The notes beneath the pieces are model-generated. The model worked only from the letters and a program-made list of their open reading frames with translations. It did not search any database and was not told the origin of the DNA. Shown one piece after another: positions 26,577 to 35,795 of a DNA stretch of 64,000 nt (its first letter is position 1; the number at the start of each line of letters is the position of its first letter). The DNA lies in contig JANRJW010000012.1 in NCBI GenBank assembly GCA_033763775.1, positions 1 through 64,000 on the forward strand. The letters run 5' to 3'. The DNA comes from JAJTHB01 sp033763775. GTDB lineage: Bacteria; Pseudomonadota; Alphaproteobacteria; Rickettsiales; SXRF01. Both the position numbers and the translations under genes were made by a program.

Positions 26577-28022
26577 CTACTCCTGGCCGGAGGTCATAGC
26601 CTCTATCAGCGCTTTATCTAACCCGAAATAGGACGCTTGCGGCGTGAAATTCGGACGAATACCACTCGAGCGGAACTCACCCGTAAGCTTGCCGTTTTCA
26701 TCTTCACCGGTAAATTCAAACGTGAATAAATCCTGCGTCACAATGACATCACCCTCCATACCCACCACCTCAGTCACATGGGTGCATCGACGGACTCCAT
26801 CGCGCATGCGCTGCATCTGTACAATCAGCTGCACGGCGCTCGCTATCTGCGTGCGCACCGCCTTGCTCGGCAGGTTGATGCCGGCCATACCAATCATGTT
26901 TTCAAGGCGCGTCAGCGCCTCGCGCGGGTTGTTGGCGTGGAGCGTACCCATCGAGCCATCGTGCCCCGTATTCATCGCCTGCAGCAGGTCAAATGCCTCG
27001 CCCCCGCGCACCTCGCCGAGAATGATTCGGTCAGGGCGCATCCTGAGTGCATTTTTCACCAGATCGCGCATGGTAATTTCGCCATCACCTTCCAGATTTG
27101 CATGGCGCGTTTCCAATGGCACCACATGCGGCTGCTGCAATTGAAGCTCCGCCGCATCCTCGATGGTCACAATGCGCTCGCCGTTGCTGATCATGCGCGA
27201 TAGCGCGTTCAGCATCGTGGTTTTACCTGATCCGGTGCCGCCGGAAACAATGATATTCAGGCGAATTGCTCCGCAAATTTTCAGAAGTTTACATTGCGGC
27301 TCAGAGATGTTTTTGGTCGGAATCATCGTATCGAGCGTGATTTTCTTCTGCGAAAATTTACGAATCGAAATCGACGTGCCGCGAATCGCGCAGGGCGGCG
27401 CAATCACATTCACACGTGAACCATCCGGCAGGCGCGCATCGCAGATCGGATGCGATTCATCCACGCGGCGCCCAACCGCTGTCACAATGCGCGTGGCAAT
27501 CGCCATCACATGAGCATTATCGCGGAATTTCACATCCGTCAGGTCGAGCTTGCCTTTCTTTTCTACATAAATCTGATAAGGGCCATTGACCATGATGTCG
27601 GTAATCAGATCATCGCGCAGCAGCGGCTCCAGCGGGCCAAAACCAAGCATGTCATCGACAATCTGATTGGCCAGCAGCTGTTGTTCCGATAGCGACAGCG
27701 CAAATTTCTGCTCCATCACAATATCGCCAATCAACTCAATAATCTGGCGCTTGAGCTCCTCACGCGGCAGACGCGAACTGGTCGCGATATCAATCTGCGC
27801 CATCAGCAGATTGTAAATTTTATCCTTGGTATCTCGCAGCTCATCGCTGGCAGGCTCAGCAGCTGGCGAGGTCGGGCTATCGGTAATCGTCAGTAGCGCC
27901 TCGCCGCTTTTATGCTCCTTCGCCGCGGGCGGCGCGGGCGGCAGAGATGCAGGCGGCACAGCAGACGCTTCCGGCGACCGCGCCGACTGCGCAGAATCCT
28001 GAGTGCCACGCTTGCCAAACAT
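26577..28022 (-). CDS. cpaF: Tad pilus assembly ATPase CpaF/TadA
   Basis: A 481-residue secretion ATPase that powers both extension and retraction of Tad pili. An N-terminal disordered, Pro/Ala-rich part (~70 residues) is followed by the VirB11-like domains: MLGFGPLEPLLRDDLITDIM, Walker A IVSGGTGSGKTTMLNAL near residue 265, the Asp box TIEDAAELQL, Walker B RMRPDRIILGEVRGGEAF and the His box GHDGSMGTLHANNPREA. All catalytic motifs are intact. It lies four bases after cpaE and four before tadB. Confidence 0.96.
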   Translation of the reverse strand: MFGKRGTQDSAQSARSPEASAVPPASLPPAPPAAKEHKSGEALLTITDSPTSPAAEPASDELRDTKDKIYNLLMAQIDIATSSRLPREELKRQIIELIGDIVMEQKFALSLSEQQLLANQIVDDMLGFGPLEPLLRDDLITDIMVNGPYQIYVEKKGKLDLTDVKFRDNAHVMAIATRIVTAVGRRVDESHPICDARLPDGSRVNVIAPPCAIRGTSISIRKFSQKKITLDTMIPTKNISEPQCKLLKICGAIRLNIIVSGGTGSGKTTMLNALSRMISNGERIVTIEDAAELQLQQPHVVPLETRHANLEGDGEITMRDLVKNALRMRPDRIILGEVRGGEAFDLLQAMNTGHDGSMGTLHANNPREALTRLENMIGMAGINLPSKAVRTQIASAVQLIVQMQRMRDGVRRCTHVTEVVGMEGDVIVTQDLFTFEFTGEDENGKLTGEFRSSGIRPNFTPQASYFGLDKALIEAMTSGQE

Positions 28023-28025
28023 CTC

Positions 28026-29261
28026 TTAGGCCTCTTTTGTTTTTGTATCAGGCAATTGGCGCTTGCCGCCACCAAACAGACTGAATCCTTTTTTCTCTTT
28101 CACGGCCGATAAAATACCGCGAGCCTCCGGCTCAACCTGTATTGCCAGCTGAAAGATCGCCTTCATACCCGCCAGTGACTTAAATTTAATCACGGGAATC
28201 TGTTCTGATGGCGGAATGAATGCATCCGGCAGAAAAGGAATCGTATAGGCCACATCCGCCCCGATACCTTTTTCAAAATCCGCTTTTTTCATGTCATGCT
28301 TGCTATGCCCAACACGATTGGCCACCACCACCGGCGCCTTCATTTTAAGCTGCTCACGCATCATATCCTGCAGGCGCAGCGTATCGCGCAGCGACAGTAA
28401 CGACAGTTCGGTCACCAGCACCACCATGTCCGCCTGCTCGAGGCACTTTCGACTGAACGTGCGCAAATGCCGGGGAATATCGAGCACCAGCACATCAAAT
28501 TTATCTTTCATTTCCTTGAGCAGCAGGTTTGCGGCATCATCACTGATGGATACTTTTTCGTTGAATGCCTCTTCGGCGGCAAGCACTGATAGCCGCTTAA
28601 GCGGCCGCGTCATTACCCGCTCAATAAACAGCGAATCAATACGGTCGGGCTTTTCCAGTGCCTCGCGAAAACCTCTGCCCGGCTCGAGATCCAGCATCAG
28701 CGCGATGCTGCCTTCCTGCGGATCCACATCAATCAGCGCCACTTCTTTTTTCGACATTTCCGCAATCGCCGCCGCGAGATTAATCGATACTGTGGTAGCT
28801 CCAACACCGCCACGCGTACCCATCACCGCGACCACTTTGGCTGGCTGCTTCGCCGGCGCGCCCGGCTCGGTTTTTCGCTGGAGTGATTTTTGCAGCGCCT
28901 TCGCCAGCATTTCCATTGTCAGTGGTTTCAGCAGATAGCTGGAAATGCCCATCTCCATCAGCCGGACATAAAAACTATACTCATTAATGGAGCCAATAAT
29001 GATCACCTTGCTATCAGGATCGCACACTTCCGCCAGATGCTGTAGCTCCTGCATCGCCACCTCGGGCGACGACGGAACTTCAACCAGCAGCAATCGCGGC
29101 GATGGATGATCTTTCAGATGAGCCGAAGCACTGCGAATATCCCCCTCGACAACCCATTGCTGCGGCCAGGATTGATCTTTGGAAAATGATTTCAGCGTTT
29201 CAAGATCCGCCGCATCACTCGCGAATGCCTGAAAAGCTGGCTGTGGTATTGATTTGGTCAT
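28026..29261 (-). CDS. cpaE: Tad pilus localisation protein CpaE/TadZ
   Basis: A 411-residue protein with an N-terminal receiver-like domain (residues ~10-125) and a MinD/ParA-like ATPase domain beginning VVAVMGTRGGVGATTVSINL. The deviant Walker A has Ala where MinD has the P-loop Lys (GVGAT rather than GVGKT), typical of the atypical ATPases of the TadZ group. Walker A' and B regions VALIDVDPQEG and FDVLVLDIPRHLR are present. It places the Tad machine at the cell pole in studied species. A GTG nine bases upstream is an alternative start. Confidence 0.9.
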   Translation of the reverse strand: MTKSIPQPAFQAFASDAADLETLKSFSKDQSWPQQWVVEGDIRSASAHLKDHPSPRLLLVEVPSSPEVAMQELQHLAEVCDPDSKVIIIGSINEYSFYVRLMEMGISSYLLKPLTMEMLAKALQKSLQRKTEPGAPAKQPAKVVAVMGTRGGVGATTVSINLAAAIAEMSKKEVALIDVDPQEGSIALMLDLEPGRGFREALEKPDRIDSLFIERVMTRPLKRLSVLAAEEAFNEKVSISDDAANLLLKEMKDKFDVLVLDIPRHLRTFSRKCLEQADMVVLVTELSLLSLRDTLRLQDMMREQLKMKAPVVVANRVGHSKHDMKKADFEKGIGADVAYTIPFLPDAFIPPSEQIPVIKFKSLAGMKAIFQLAIQVEPEARGILSAVKEKKGFSLFGGGKRQLPDTKTKEA

Positions 29262-29274
29262 GGCACTCACTCAT

Positions 29275-29949
29275 CTAGGGGCTGGTGGCCTGCGGCTGCG
29301 AGCTATCCGCTGCGGTGTCAGAATCCGCATCTTCTGATCCGCTGTTGCTGTGATACCCCGTCAGCACCTCAGAATTGCGCCGCACATCCGGAGATACCGC
29401 GCCGCTACCACGCTGTAAATCGCGCGGGTCTGCCGCCATCAACCCCATATTATTGACATACGCGCAGCTCCAGCCTGCCTGCGTGGTGTTGCTGTAGGTG
29501 GTGACCGGAGAAGTGCGCCAATCCGGACAGCGCGGGCTGACCACCGATGCATAATCAATATCGATACGAACTTCATCGCGCTTCACACTATCGGTCGGCT
29601 CAATCATGATCGCCTTGCGACTGAATCCCATGCTAGCGAGCAACTTGCGAAGATGGTCATTACGCGATTCATTACGCAGCTGTGATGGGTGCGCCTGCAG
29701 CTGAATAGACTCCGCCGCCGCCGGTGTGATATGACGAAGCCCAGCGCGTAGCGACTCCACATCGCTGCGGCTCAGCCGGGTTTCTCCTGCTGCAAAAAAT
29801 ACCGAGCGAGACTCACTACGCGTTTCGACTTTGTTTTTGATCGGTTGCTGGCGATAGACATCCTTAGGATCTTTGCCCTGCATATCCCACTCGGAGCTAC
29901 ACGCCCCCAGCAAAAGCAAACTCAACACACTCAGCCTGCGAATTATCAT
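29275..29949 (-). CDS. cpaD: Tad pilus lipoprotein CpaD
   Basis: A 224-residue outer-membrane lipoprotein with lipobox LLLLGACSS. The CpaD domain is seen in the middle (AESIQLQAHPSQLRNESRND, VRIDIDYASVVSPRCPDW) and in the cysteine-containing AGWSCAYVNNMGLMAADPRD, the family's most conserved stretch. The C-terminal ~35 residues are Ser/Asp-rich. CpaD helps the CpaC secretin in the outer membrane. It is translated between cpaC and cpaE with eight- and thirteen-base gaps. Confidence 0.92.
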   Translation of the reverse strand: MIIRRLSVLSLLLLGACSSEWDMQGKDPKDVYRQQPIKNKVETRSESRSVFFAAGETRLSRSDVESLRAGLRHITPAAAESIQLQAHPSQLRNESRNDHLRKLLASMGFSRKAIMIEPTDSVKRDEVRIDIDYASVVSPRCPDWRTSPVTTYSNTTQAGWSCAYVNNMGLMAADPRDLQRGSGAVSPDVRRNSEVLTGYHSNSGSEDADSDTAADSSQPQATSP

Positions 29950-29957
29950 GCGTGATC

Positions 29958-31364
29958 CTATGGTTGCTCTTCCAGAATAAACCCACCCTCACCGCTGAGC
30001 TTCGGCAAATCATGCGACCAGCCCTCCGTCGGCTCCTGTTGGTATAAATTTCCCAGCAGCAGACGCTGGAAGTCATTCGGCGGGGTATAGCCATCGCGGG
30101 GGGTAAGCATCTTTTCACGTTCCGCCACCGGACGAACAAGGTAAGGCGTCACAAGAATCACCAGCTCGGTTTTATCATTGCGGAATGCCTGCGAGCGAAA
30201 GAGCGAACCAAGCACCGGCACATCGCCGATACCGGGAAATTTATCGATCGTGTTGGACTCATCGCTACGCAGCAGGCCAGCCAGCATGAAGGTATCGCCG
30301 CTACCAAGCTCCACCGTTGCCTGCGCTTTGCGCGTCACAATAATCGGATTTCTAAGGCCGCTAACTTCAATCGGGTTATCAAAATTGATAGTGCTCACTT
30401 CCGGCGCCACGGTGATGCTCATGCGCTCTTTTGACATAACAACCGGTGTGAAATCCAGCTTCACACCAAACGGCTTGTAAGTGACAGAAATATTACCCAG
30501 ACCATCTTTCACAGGAATCGGGAACTCGCCGCCTGCCAGAAAATTCGCCGCCTTGCCGGATGTCGTGGTAAGTGTTGGCTCTGCGAGTACCGTGGCCAGC
30601 CCTTGATTTTCGAGCGCATCCACCAGCGCACCGATGGATTTATTACCATCCGTAATGCCCGCAAAAAGCGCTGAATCATTATTGATTCTGCCAGGAAATG
30701 CCGCGCCGGATGGCGGGGCAATAATCGGCGTTGCCGCATTGGCCGAGATATTACGCCCCTGAAGCAAACGCAGCATCAAATCGCCCTGATTAAACGCCGC
30801 CTGCAGATTGACACCAAAGCGCTTCACATTCGTGCGCGCCATCTCCACCACGCGCACCTGAAGCATCACCTGATCGCTGCCAGCGGCAGTCATCATGTTG
30901 ATCATTTTGTCATTTTCGCCAAGGAACGAAGAGGCAATGTTTTTGATATTATCCGCCTCCGCCACCGAGCTGGCAAACCCATCCAGCACCAGGCCACCAT
31001 CGACTGTTTTAGCCTCCACATCAGCATCCGGTGCGGCGCGCCTGAGCGCCCGGTTAAGGCTGCTGATATTATGGCTGACCTGCACGGTGGCGTTCATGAT
31101 GGGATCGTCAGCAGCATCCACTGCATAGACGGTCGTTTCGCCCACTTTTTTGCCATGAACAAAAATAAGCCGCGGTGATACCACCTGTACATCCGCCGTC
31201 GTGGGATCAGCGACCACTACCGAGCTTGCCGGCCTATCAAGCCTGACCATCTCACCTTTATTAATCTCCACATTGATACGACGCTCATCCGCAATCGCCA
31301 TTGAGGCGCCAAGCACTCCAAACATCATCACCAGAATCAAGCGCTGCATGCTAAAGATTCTCAC
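29958..31364 (-). CDS. cpaC: Tad pilus secretin CpaC/RcpA
   Basis: A 468-residue outer-membrane secretin. After a signal peptide (LILVMMFGVLGASMAIA) comes the pilus-and-flagella N-domain (NVEINKGEMVRLDRPASSVV, VFVHGKKVGETTVYAVD-like), a BON-like segment, then the secretin core with VEMARTNVKRFGVNL, LATVLAEPTLTTTSGKAANF, LAGGEFPIPVKDG and the signature FMLAGLLRSDESNTIDKFPG IGDVPVLGSLFRS. It forms the gated pore for the pilus. GTG at 31364 overlaps the cpaB stop (GTGA) and has GGAG eight bases ahead; an in-frame ATG lies at 31349. Confidence 0.95.
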   Translation of the reverse strand: MRIFSMQRLILVMMFGVLGASMAIADERRINVEINKGEMVRLDRPASSVVVADPTTADVQVVSPRLIFVHGKKVGETTVYAVDAADDPIMNATVQVSHNISSLNRALRRAAPDADVEAKTVDGGLVLDGFASSVAEADNIKNIASSFLGENDKMINMMTAAGSDQVMLQVRVVEMARTNVKRFGVNLQAAFNQGDLMLRLLQGRNISANAATPIIAPPSGAAFPGRINNDSALFAGITDGNKSIGALVDALENQGLATVLAEPTLTTTSGKAANFLAGGEFPIPVKDGLGNISVTYKPFGVKLDFTPVVMSKERMSITVAPEVSTINFDNPIEVSGLRNPIIVTRKAQATVELGSGDTFMLAGLLRSDESNTIDKFPGIGDVPVLGSLFRSQAFRNDKTELVILVTPYLVRPVAEREKMLTPRDGYTPPNDFQRLLLGNLYQQEPTEGWSHDLPKLSGEGGFILEEQP

Positions 31365-32173
31365 TTGGCAAACTCCATATTCTCAACCTGCTCCCCACGA
31401 ATGACGCGCACACGCGGCATCGCGCCACCCTCCAGCATCCTGCTGACATCCCCCTGCGTGGTTTTGGTTCTCGAGCCATCGTCTTCGCTTGGGCTGCCTG
31501 CGATGCTGCGAAGCGACATGGAAATTTTTCCCATTTCGCTGGCAACCGCAATTTGCTCCGCCTGTCGATCATCTACCTCAACCGTCACCGTTTTTGCCAG
31601 AATGGCTTTGTTCTCAGGATTATCGAGCATCTGATCAACCGCCACCACGCGCACATTGCGCACAAAGGTCTCGCTCACCACGGATTCTTCATTGCCGGTT
31701 TCCTGCCCGGAAGTAATTCTGATGCGATGGGTGACGATTAAATCCACACGGTCGCCCGGTGAAATAAAACCTGCCGCGCCGGAGGTCGCCGTTACTGCCA
31801 CAGAAACAGCGCGCATGCCAGGTTCCAGCACCGCTGACATAAATCCACCCTCCCCGGGCTTCATCAGCGCCGTTGGTGGCACCGGCTCGCCCGCCTTGAG
31901 CGGACGACGCACCACCGCGCCGGTAAAATCACCTAACCTGTTTGTTGATTCGGCAAGCAGCGTCTCAGGTGCGGCACCCTCTGGCGGCGGCGCATAGGTA
32001 AGATCGCCGCTGGGCTGAATTAGCGTGCCAAGCGCGATGTCTCTCTTAGCAACAATCACATTATTACTAGGTGGCGGAGCGCTGCTATCGATGCGGCTAC
32101 GCAGCGCAATGGCGGCAAATGCCACAATCACGCCAGCTACCAGCAGAATAATGAGTCGTTGTGAAGATTCCAT
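31361..32173 (-). CDS. cpaB: Tad pilus assembly protein CpaB/RcpC
   Basis: A 270-residue protein with one N-terminal membrane helix (LIILLVAGVIVAFAAIAL). A SAF domain follows (VIVAKRDIALGTLIQPSGDL), then the RcpC/CpaB domain: VLEPGMRAVSVAVTATSGAA, GFISPGDRVDLIVTHRI. It works in the periplasm with the secretin. ATG at 32173 is preferred, since the membrane helix follows directly; the open frame extends 13 codons further to an alternative start codon. It is the first gene of the minus-strand block cpaB-C-D-E-F-tadB-tadC, which would be transcribed from the 211-base gap shared with rsh. Confidence 0.9.
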   Translation of the reverse strand: MESSQRLIILLVAGVIVAFAAIALRSRIDSSAPPPSNNVIVAKRDIALGTLIQPSGDLTYAPPPEGAAPETLLAESTNRLGDFTGAVVRRPLKAGEPVPPTALMKPGEGGFMSAVLEPGMRAVSVAVTATSGAAGFISPGDRVDLIVTHRIRITSGQETGNEESVVSETFVRNVRVVAVDQMLDNPENKAILAKTVTVEVDDRQAEQIAVASEMGKISMSLRSIAGSPSEDDGSRTKTTQGDVSRMLEGGAMPRVRVIRGEQVENMEFAK

Positions 32174-32384
32174 GCGGCACCATGCAGCAAATATGAGACC
32201 AACATGAACCATAGCCCCCCACCACTTAATAAAGCGTTAAATGCTGTGGCAAAAAAGCCTCAACTTTCCGATAGTTATTAGCGCAAATGCTGAATCAATT
32301 TTAACCAATATCAGCTAACCTGACTTTGATAGCGATAACAGCTAATCATTGTGAAAAAACAGAGTTTAGGCGATAATCAGGATT

Positions 32385-34541
32385 ATGATCCGTCAATATG
32401 AGCTGGTTGAAAAAATCAAATCCTATGATCCCGATGCCGATGAGGATCTGATTAACCGCGCCTATGTCTTTGCCATGCAGGCGCATGGCTCGCAGAAGCG
32501 CGCCTCGGGGGATCCTTATTTTTCCCACCCGGTGGAAGTGGCCTATCGGCTGACGGATCTGAAACTCGACACGTCGTCCATTGTCACCGCCCTGCTCCAC
32601 GACACGGTGGAAGACACCGAGGTCACACTCGAAGATATTGAGGCGAACTTCGGCAAGGAAATCCGCACGCTGGTGGATGGCGTGACCAAACTTTCGCGCC
32701 TCGAGGGTAAATCGGAAAACTCCAAGCAGGCTGAAAATTTCAGAAAGCTGCTGATTGCGATGTCGGAAGATATCCGTGTGCTGCTGGTGAAGCTTTCTGA
32801 CCGTCTGCACAACATGGAAACGCTGCGCCATATCAAAAACCCGGAAAAGCGCCAGCGTATTGCCAAGGAAACCGTCGATATCTACGCCGCGCTTGCCGAG
32901 CGCATCGGTATGCGCCACCTGAAAGAAGAGCTGCAGGATCTCGCTTTTGCTGAGCTTTATCCGGAAGCACGCGACTCCATTGTGCGGCGCATGGATTTCC
33001 TTCGCAAAGAAGGTGCCTCAGATTTAGAGCGCGTGATCAGCGTTATCCGCGAAAAGCTTGCCTCAGCTGGCCTGCCCGAAGCCCAGATTTATGGCCGCGA
33101 AAAACGCCCCTTTTCCATCTGGAAAAAAATGGAAAATAAAAATGTCAGCTTTGAGCAGCTCTCCGACATCATCGCCTTTCGCATCGTAGTCAAAAACATT
33201 CAGGAGTGCTATCAGGCGCTCGGCGCCATCCATGCCGAATGGCACACTATTCCCGGCCAGTTCAAGGACTATATCTCCACGCCCAAACCCAACGGCTACC
33301 AGTCGCTGCACACCGCCGTGCTTGGCCCCGGCCAGCAGCGCATCGAGATTCAGATCCGCACGCAGGAGATGCACGACATTGCGGAATACGGCCTCGCCGC
33401 GCACTGGAACTATAAACAGAAATCCGGCGATGTGAAAACCGATGGCAAGCAATTCCGCTGGATACGCGAGCTGCTGGAAATTTTAGAAAAATCCTCCAAC
33501 GCCGAGGAATTTTTAGAAAACACCAAGCTGGAAATGTATCAGGATCAGGTGTTCTGCTTCACCCCGAAAGGCGATATTCTCTCGTTTCCGCGCGGTGCAA
33601 CGCCGGTGGATTTCGCTTATGCGGTGCATTCCGGCGTCGGCGATACCTGCGTGGGCGCGAAGATCAACGGCCGCATTGTGCCGCTGCGCACCAAGCTGAA
33701 AAATGGCGATCAGGTTGAGATCATCACCAGCAAAACACAAACACCCAGCCCCAGCTGGGAACGCTTTGTGGTCACCGGTAAAGCCCGCAGCGAAATCCGC
33801 AAATTCATCCGCACCCAGCAGCGCGCCGAATACATCACGCTCGGCCGCGCTATCCTCGCCAAGAGCCTGAAGCAGGAGGGCGAAGAGCTGAACGAAAAAA
33901 TGATCGAGCCGCACCTTGGCATGTTCGGCAAAAAAACCGTGGACGACCTGCTCTCGGATGTTGGCGAGGGGCTGATCTCAAGGCAGCAGGTGGTGGAAGC
34001 CATCACCGGCCAGAAAAAAGGCGGTGCCGTAAGCGCGGTGCTTTCCACCATCACCAGCACTTTCCGCAAGAAAAAACCTACCGGCGCCGCCGCGCCCATG
34101 CCCATCAAAGGGCTCATCCCCGGCATGGCGCTGCATTTTGCTGGCTGCTGCCACCCGATTCCCGGCGACCGCATTGTCGGCATCGTCACCACCGGCAAGG
34201 GCGTGACCATCCACACCATGGAATGTGAAACACTGGAAAACTATTCCGATGCGCCGGAGCGCTGGATTGATGTGGCGTGGGAGCGCGACAACACCGAGAT
34301 CGCTCATGTTGGCCGACTGAAAGCCCATGTCAGCCACGAACCGGCAGCGCTGGCCACCGTCACCAATGTCATCGCCAAGGAAATGGGCAACATCAACAAC
34401 CTCAAAATCATCAATCGCTCGTCCGATTTCTTTGAAATCCTGCTGGATATTGAGGTGAAAGACGCCAAACACCTTAGCAACATCATCGCCGGTCTGCGCG
34501 CGAAAGAGGTGGTACAGAGTGTGGAGAGGTATCAAACATAA
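32385..34541 (+). CDS. rsh: Bifunctional (p)ppGpp synthetase/hydrolase, RelA/SpoT homologue
   Basis: A 718-residue stringent-response enzyme. The HD hydrolase domain (residues ~25-180) keeps its metal residues in SHPVEVAYRL, ALLHDTVEDTEV and KLSDRLHNMETL. The synthetase domain (~220-340) has GREKRPFSIWKKMENK, LSDIIAFRIVV and STPKPNGYQSLHTAV. TGS (VFCFTPKGDILSFPRGATPV), a zinc-binding/CC region (HFAGCCHPIPGDRIVGI) and a C-terminal ACT domain follow. All catalytic motifs look intact, so both activities are expected. A single such enzyme is normal in alphaproteobacteria. pdxJ starts within its stop codon (TAATG). Confidence 0.96.
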   Translation: MIRQYELVEKIKSYDPDADEDLINRAYVFAMQAHGSQKRASGDPYFSHPVEVAYRLTDLKLDTSSIVTALLHDTVEDTEVTLEDIEANFGKEIRTLVDGVTKLSRLEGKSENSKQAENFRKLLIAMSEDIRVLLVKLSDRLHNMETLRHIKNPEKRQRIAKETVDIYAALAERIGMRHLKEELQDLAFAELYPEARDSIVRRMDFLRKEGASDLERVISVIREKLASAGLPEAQIYGREKRPFSIWKKMENKNVSFEQLSDIIAFRIVVKNIQECYQALGAIHAEWHTIPGQFKDYISTPKPNGYQSLHTAVLGPGQQRIEIQIRTQEMHDIAEYGLAAHWNYKQKSGDVKTDGKQFRWIRELLEILEKSSNAEEFLENTKLEMYQDQVFCFTPKGDILSFPRGATPVDFAYAVHSGVGDTCVGAKINGRIVPLRTKLKNGDQVEIITSKTQTPSPSWERFVVTGKARSEIRKFIRTQQRAEYITLGRAILAKSLKQEGEELNEKMIEPHLGMFGKKTVDDLLSDVGEGLISRQQVVEAITGQKKGGAVSAVLSTITSTFRKKKPTGAAAPMPIKGLIPGMALHFAGCCHPIPGDRIVGIVTTGKGVTIHTMECETLENYSDAPERWIDVAWERDNTEIAHVGRLKAHVSHEPAALATVTNVIAKEMGNINNLKIINRSSDFFEILLDIEVKDAKHLSNIIAGLRAKEVVQSVERYQT

Positions 34542-35302
34542 TGTCCTCTAGACTCCGTCTCGGCATTAATATCGACCATGTGGCCACGGTGCGCAATGCG
34601 CGCGGGGGGGATCACCCCTGCCCGATCCGTGCGGCGCTCGCAGCGATGGAGGCTGGCGCGGACGGCATCACCGCGCACCTGCGCGAAGATCGCCGTCATA
34701 TTCGTGACCTTGATATCGAGCGCCTGAAAGCAGAAGTGGCGCTGCCGCTGAATTTAGAAATGGCAGCCACCGACGAGATGCTGGCCATCGCGCTGCGCGT
34801 GAAGCCTCACGCCGTCTGTCTGGTTCCGGAAAAACGCACCGAAATCACCACCGAAGGCGGGCTGGACGTGGTGCGGCTGGAGCGGGAACTCACGCCGTTT
34901 GTGAAAAAACTGCAGGATAACGGCTCGCGCGTGTCGCTGTTTATTGATCCGGTGAAAGAGCAAGTCGAAGCAGCGAAACGAACAGGTGCAAGGGTGGTGG
35001 AGCTGCATACCGGCGGCTATGCCAATCAGTGGACGGTGGACGGTGGACGGTGGACAGATGAACGCAACAGTTTGTCAACTGTCCACCGTCAACTGTCCAC
35101 TGCTGCTGCTGAGGCACAGCAACTCGGCCTCGAAGTCCACGCCGGCCACGGGCTTAATTATGAGAATGTCCGCCCCATTGCCGCCATCCCGGAAGTTGTT
35201 GAGCTTAATATTGGACATTTCCTGATGGGTGAGGCAATGTTTGTGGGTATGAAAGAAGCTATCGCAACCATGAAAAAAATCATTCTAGAGGCACGCTCGT
35301 GA
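34541..35302 (+). CDS. pdxJ: Pyridoxine 5'-phosphate synthase, with a hairpin-repeat insertion
   Basis: A 253-residue TIM-barrel enzyme that condenses 1-deoxy-xylulose 5-phosphate with 3-amino-2-oxopropyl phosphate in vitamin B6 synthesis. Family motifs are LGINIDHVATVRNARGG, ITAHLREDRRHI, NLEMAATDEML, VCLVPEKRTEITTEGGLD, VVELHTGGYAN and VHAGHGLNYENV. Between the last two, residues ~163-188 are encoded by a 76-base hairpin built of heptanucleotide units. They replace or extend the helix normally found there. Active-site loops are intact, so activity is plausible. It is coupled to rsh and followed by acpS, the usual pdxJ-acpS pair. Confidence 0.95.
   Translation: MSSRLRLGINIDHVATVRNARGGDHPCPIRAALAAMEAGADGITAHLREDRRHIRDLDIERLKAEVALPLNLEMAATDEMLAIALRVKPHAVCLVPEKRTEITTEGGLDVVRLERELTPFVKKLQDNGSRVSLFIDPVKEQVEAAKRTGARVVELHTGGYANQWTVDGGRWTDERNSLSTVHRQLSTAAAEAQQLGLEVHAGHGLNYENVRPIAAIPEVVELNIGHFLMGEAMFVGMKEAIATMKKIILEARS
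35027..35102. repeat. Heptanucleotide hairpin inside pdxJ
   Basis: The left arm (35027-35056) is CAGT followed by repeats of GGACGGT. The right arm (35073-35102), read on the opposite strand, matches it at 26 of 30 positions. The loop is 16 bases. The reading frame of pdxJ runs through the whole structure. The units resemble those in fumC, purK and at the nth start only in having a 7-base period; the sequences differ. Confidence 0.85.
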
Positions 35303-35303
35303 C

Positions 35304-35373
35304 GCGCGTTCAGGAGAACGCGCCAGCCATGAGCCCGCGAAGCGGCGCCTCATGCGAGAGCCAGCAGGCTCGC
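35304..35373. repeat. Three consecutive hairpins between pdxJ and acpS
   Basis: GCGCGTTC-AGGA-GAACGCGC (35304-35323) is a perfect 8-bp stem. CATGAGCCCGC...GCGGCGCCTCATG (35328-35354) and GCGAGAGCC-AGCA-GGCTCGC (35354-35373) are imperfect. The GGAGG used by acpS begins four bases after the last stem, so folding here may influence acpS translation. Confidence 0.65.
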
Positions 35374-35387
35374 AGCGGAGGCATAAA

Positions 35388-35795
35388 ATGATCCTCGGCA
35401 TTGGCACAGATTTAACCGACATCCGCCGCATTGAAAAAACGCTGGCGCGTTACGGCGAGGCATTTGAAAACCGCATCTTCACCGCGCGCGAGCAGAAAAA
35501 AGCCAAAAGCCGCAAAAATGCTGGCAAGAAAACTGTCGCCTCCACTTATGCCAAGCGCTTTGCTGCTAAGGAAGCCTGTGCCAAGGCGCTCGGCACCGGC
35601 ATGAAAAAAGGCATCACCTGGCACGATATTGAAATGGTCAATAGCGCAGGCGGCTATCCCACACTCACACTGCATGGCGAGGCACGCCTTTATTTAAAGA
35701 AAATCACGCCCAAAGGCATGAGCACGAAAATTCACCTCTCAGTGAGCGACGAATATCCGTTTGCGCAGGCAATGGTGATTATCGAGGCAGTGTAG
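35388..35795 (+). CDS. acpS: Holo-[acyl-carrier-protein] synthase
   Basis: A 135-residue enzyme that transfers 4'-phosphopantetheine from CoA to acyl carrier protein. The conserved ends of the fold are MILGIGTDLTDIRRIEK (metal aspartate) and AKRFAAKEACAKALGTG (metal glutamate), followed by WHDIEMVNSAGGYPTLTLHG and HLSVSDEYPFAQAMVII. A run of lysines (KKAKSRKNAGKK) near residue 40 is longer than in E. coli. ATG at 35388 has GGAGG seven bases ahead; the frame upstream is repeat sequence. Its last 17 bases overlap the 3' end of the convergent Hpt gene. Confidence 0.95.
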   Translation: MILGIGTDLTDIRRIEKTLARYGEAFENRIFTAREQKKAKSRKNAGKKTVASTYAKRFAAKEACAKALGTGMKKGITWHDIEMVNSAGGYPTLTLHGEARLYLKKITPKGMSTKIHLSVSDEYPFAQAMVIIEAV

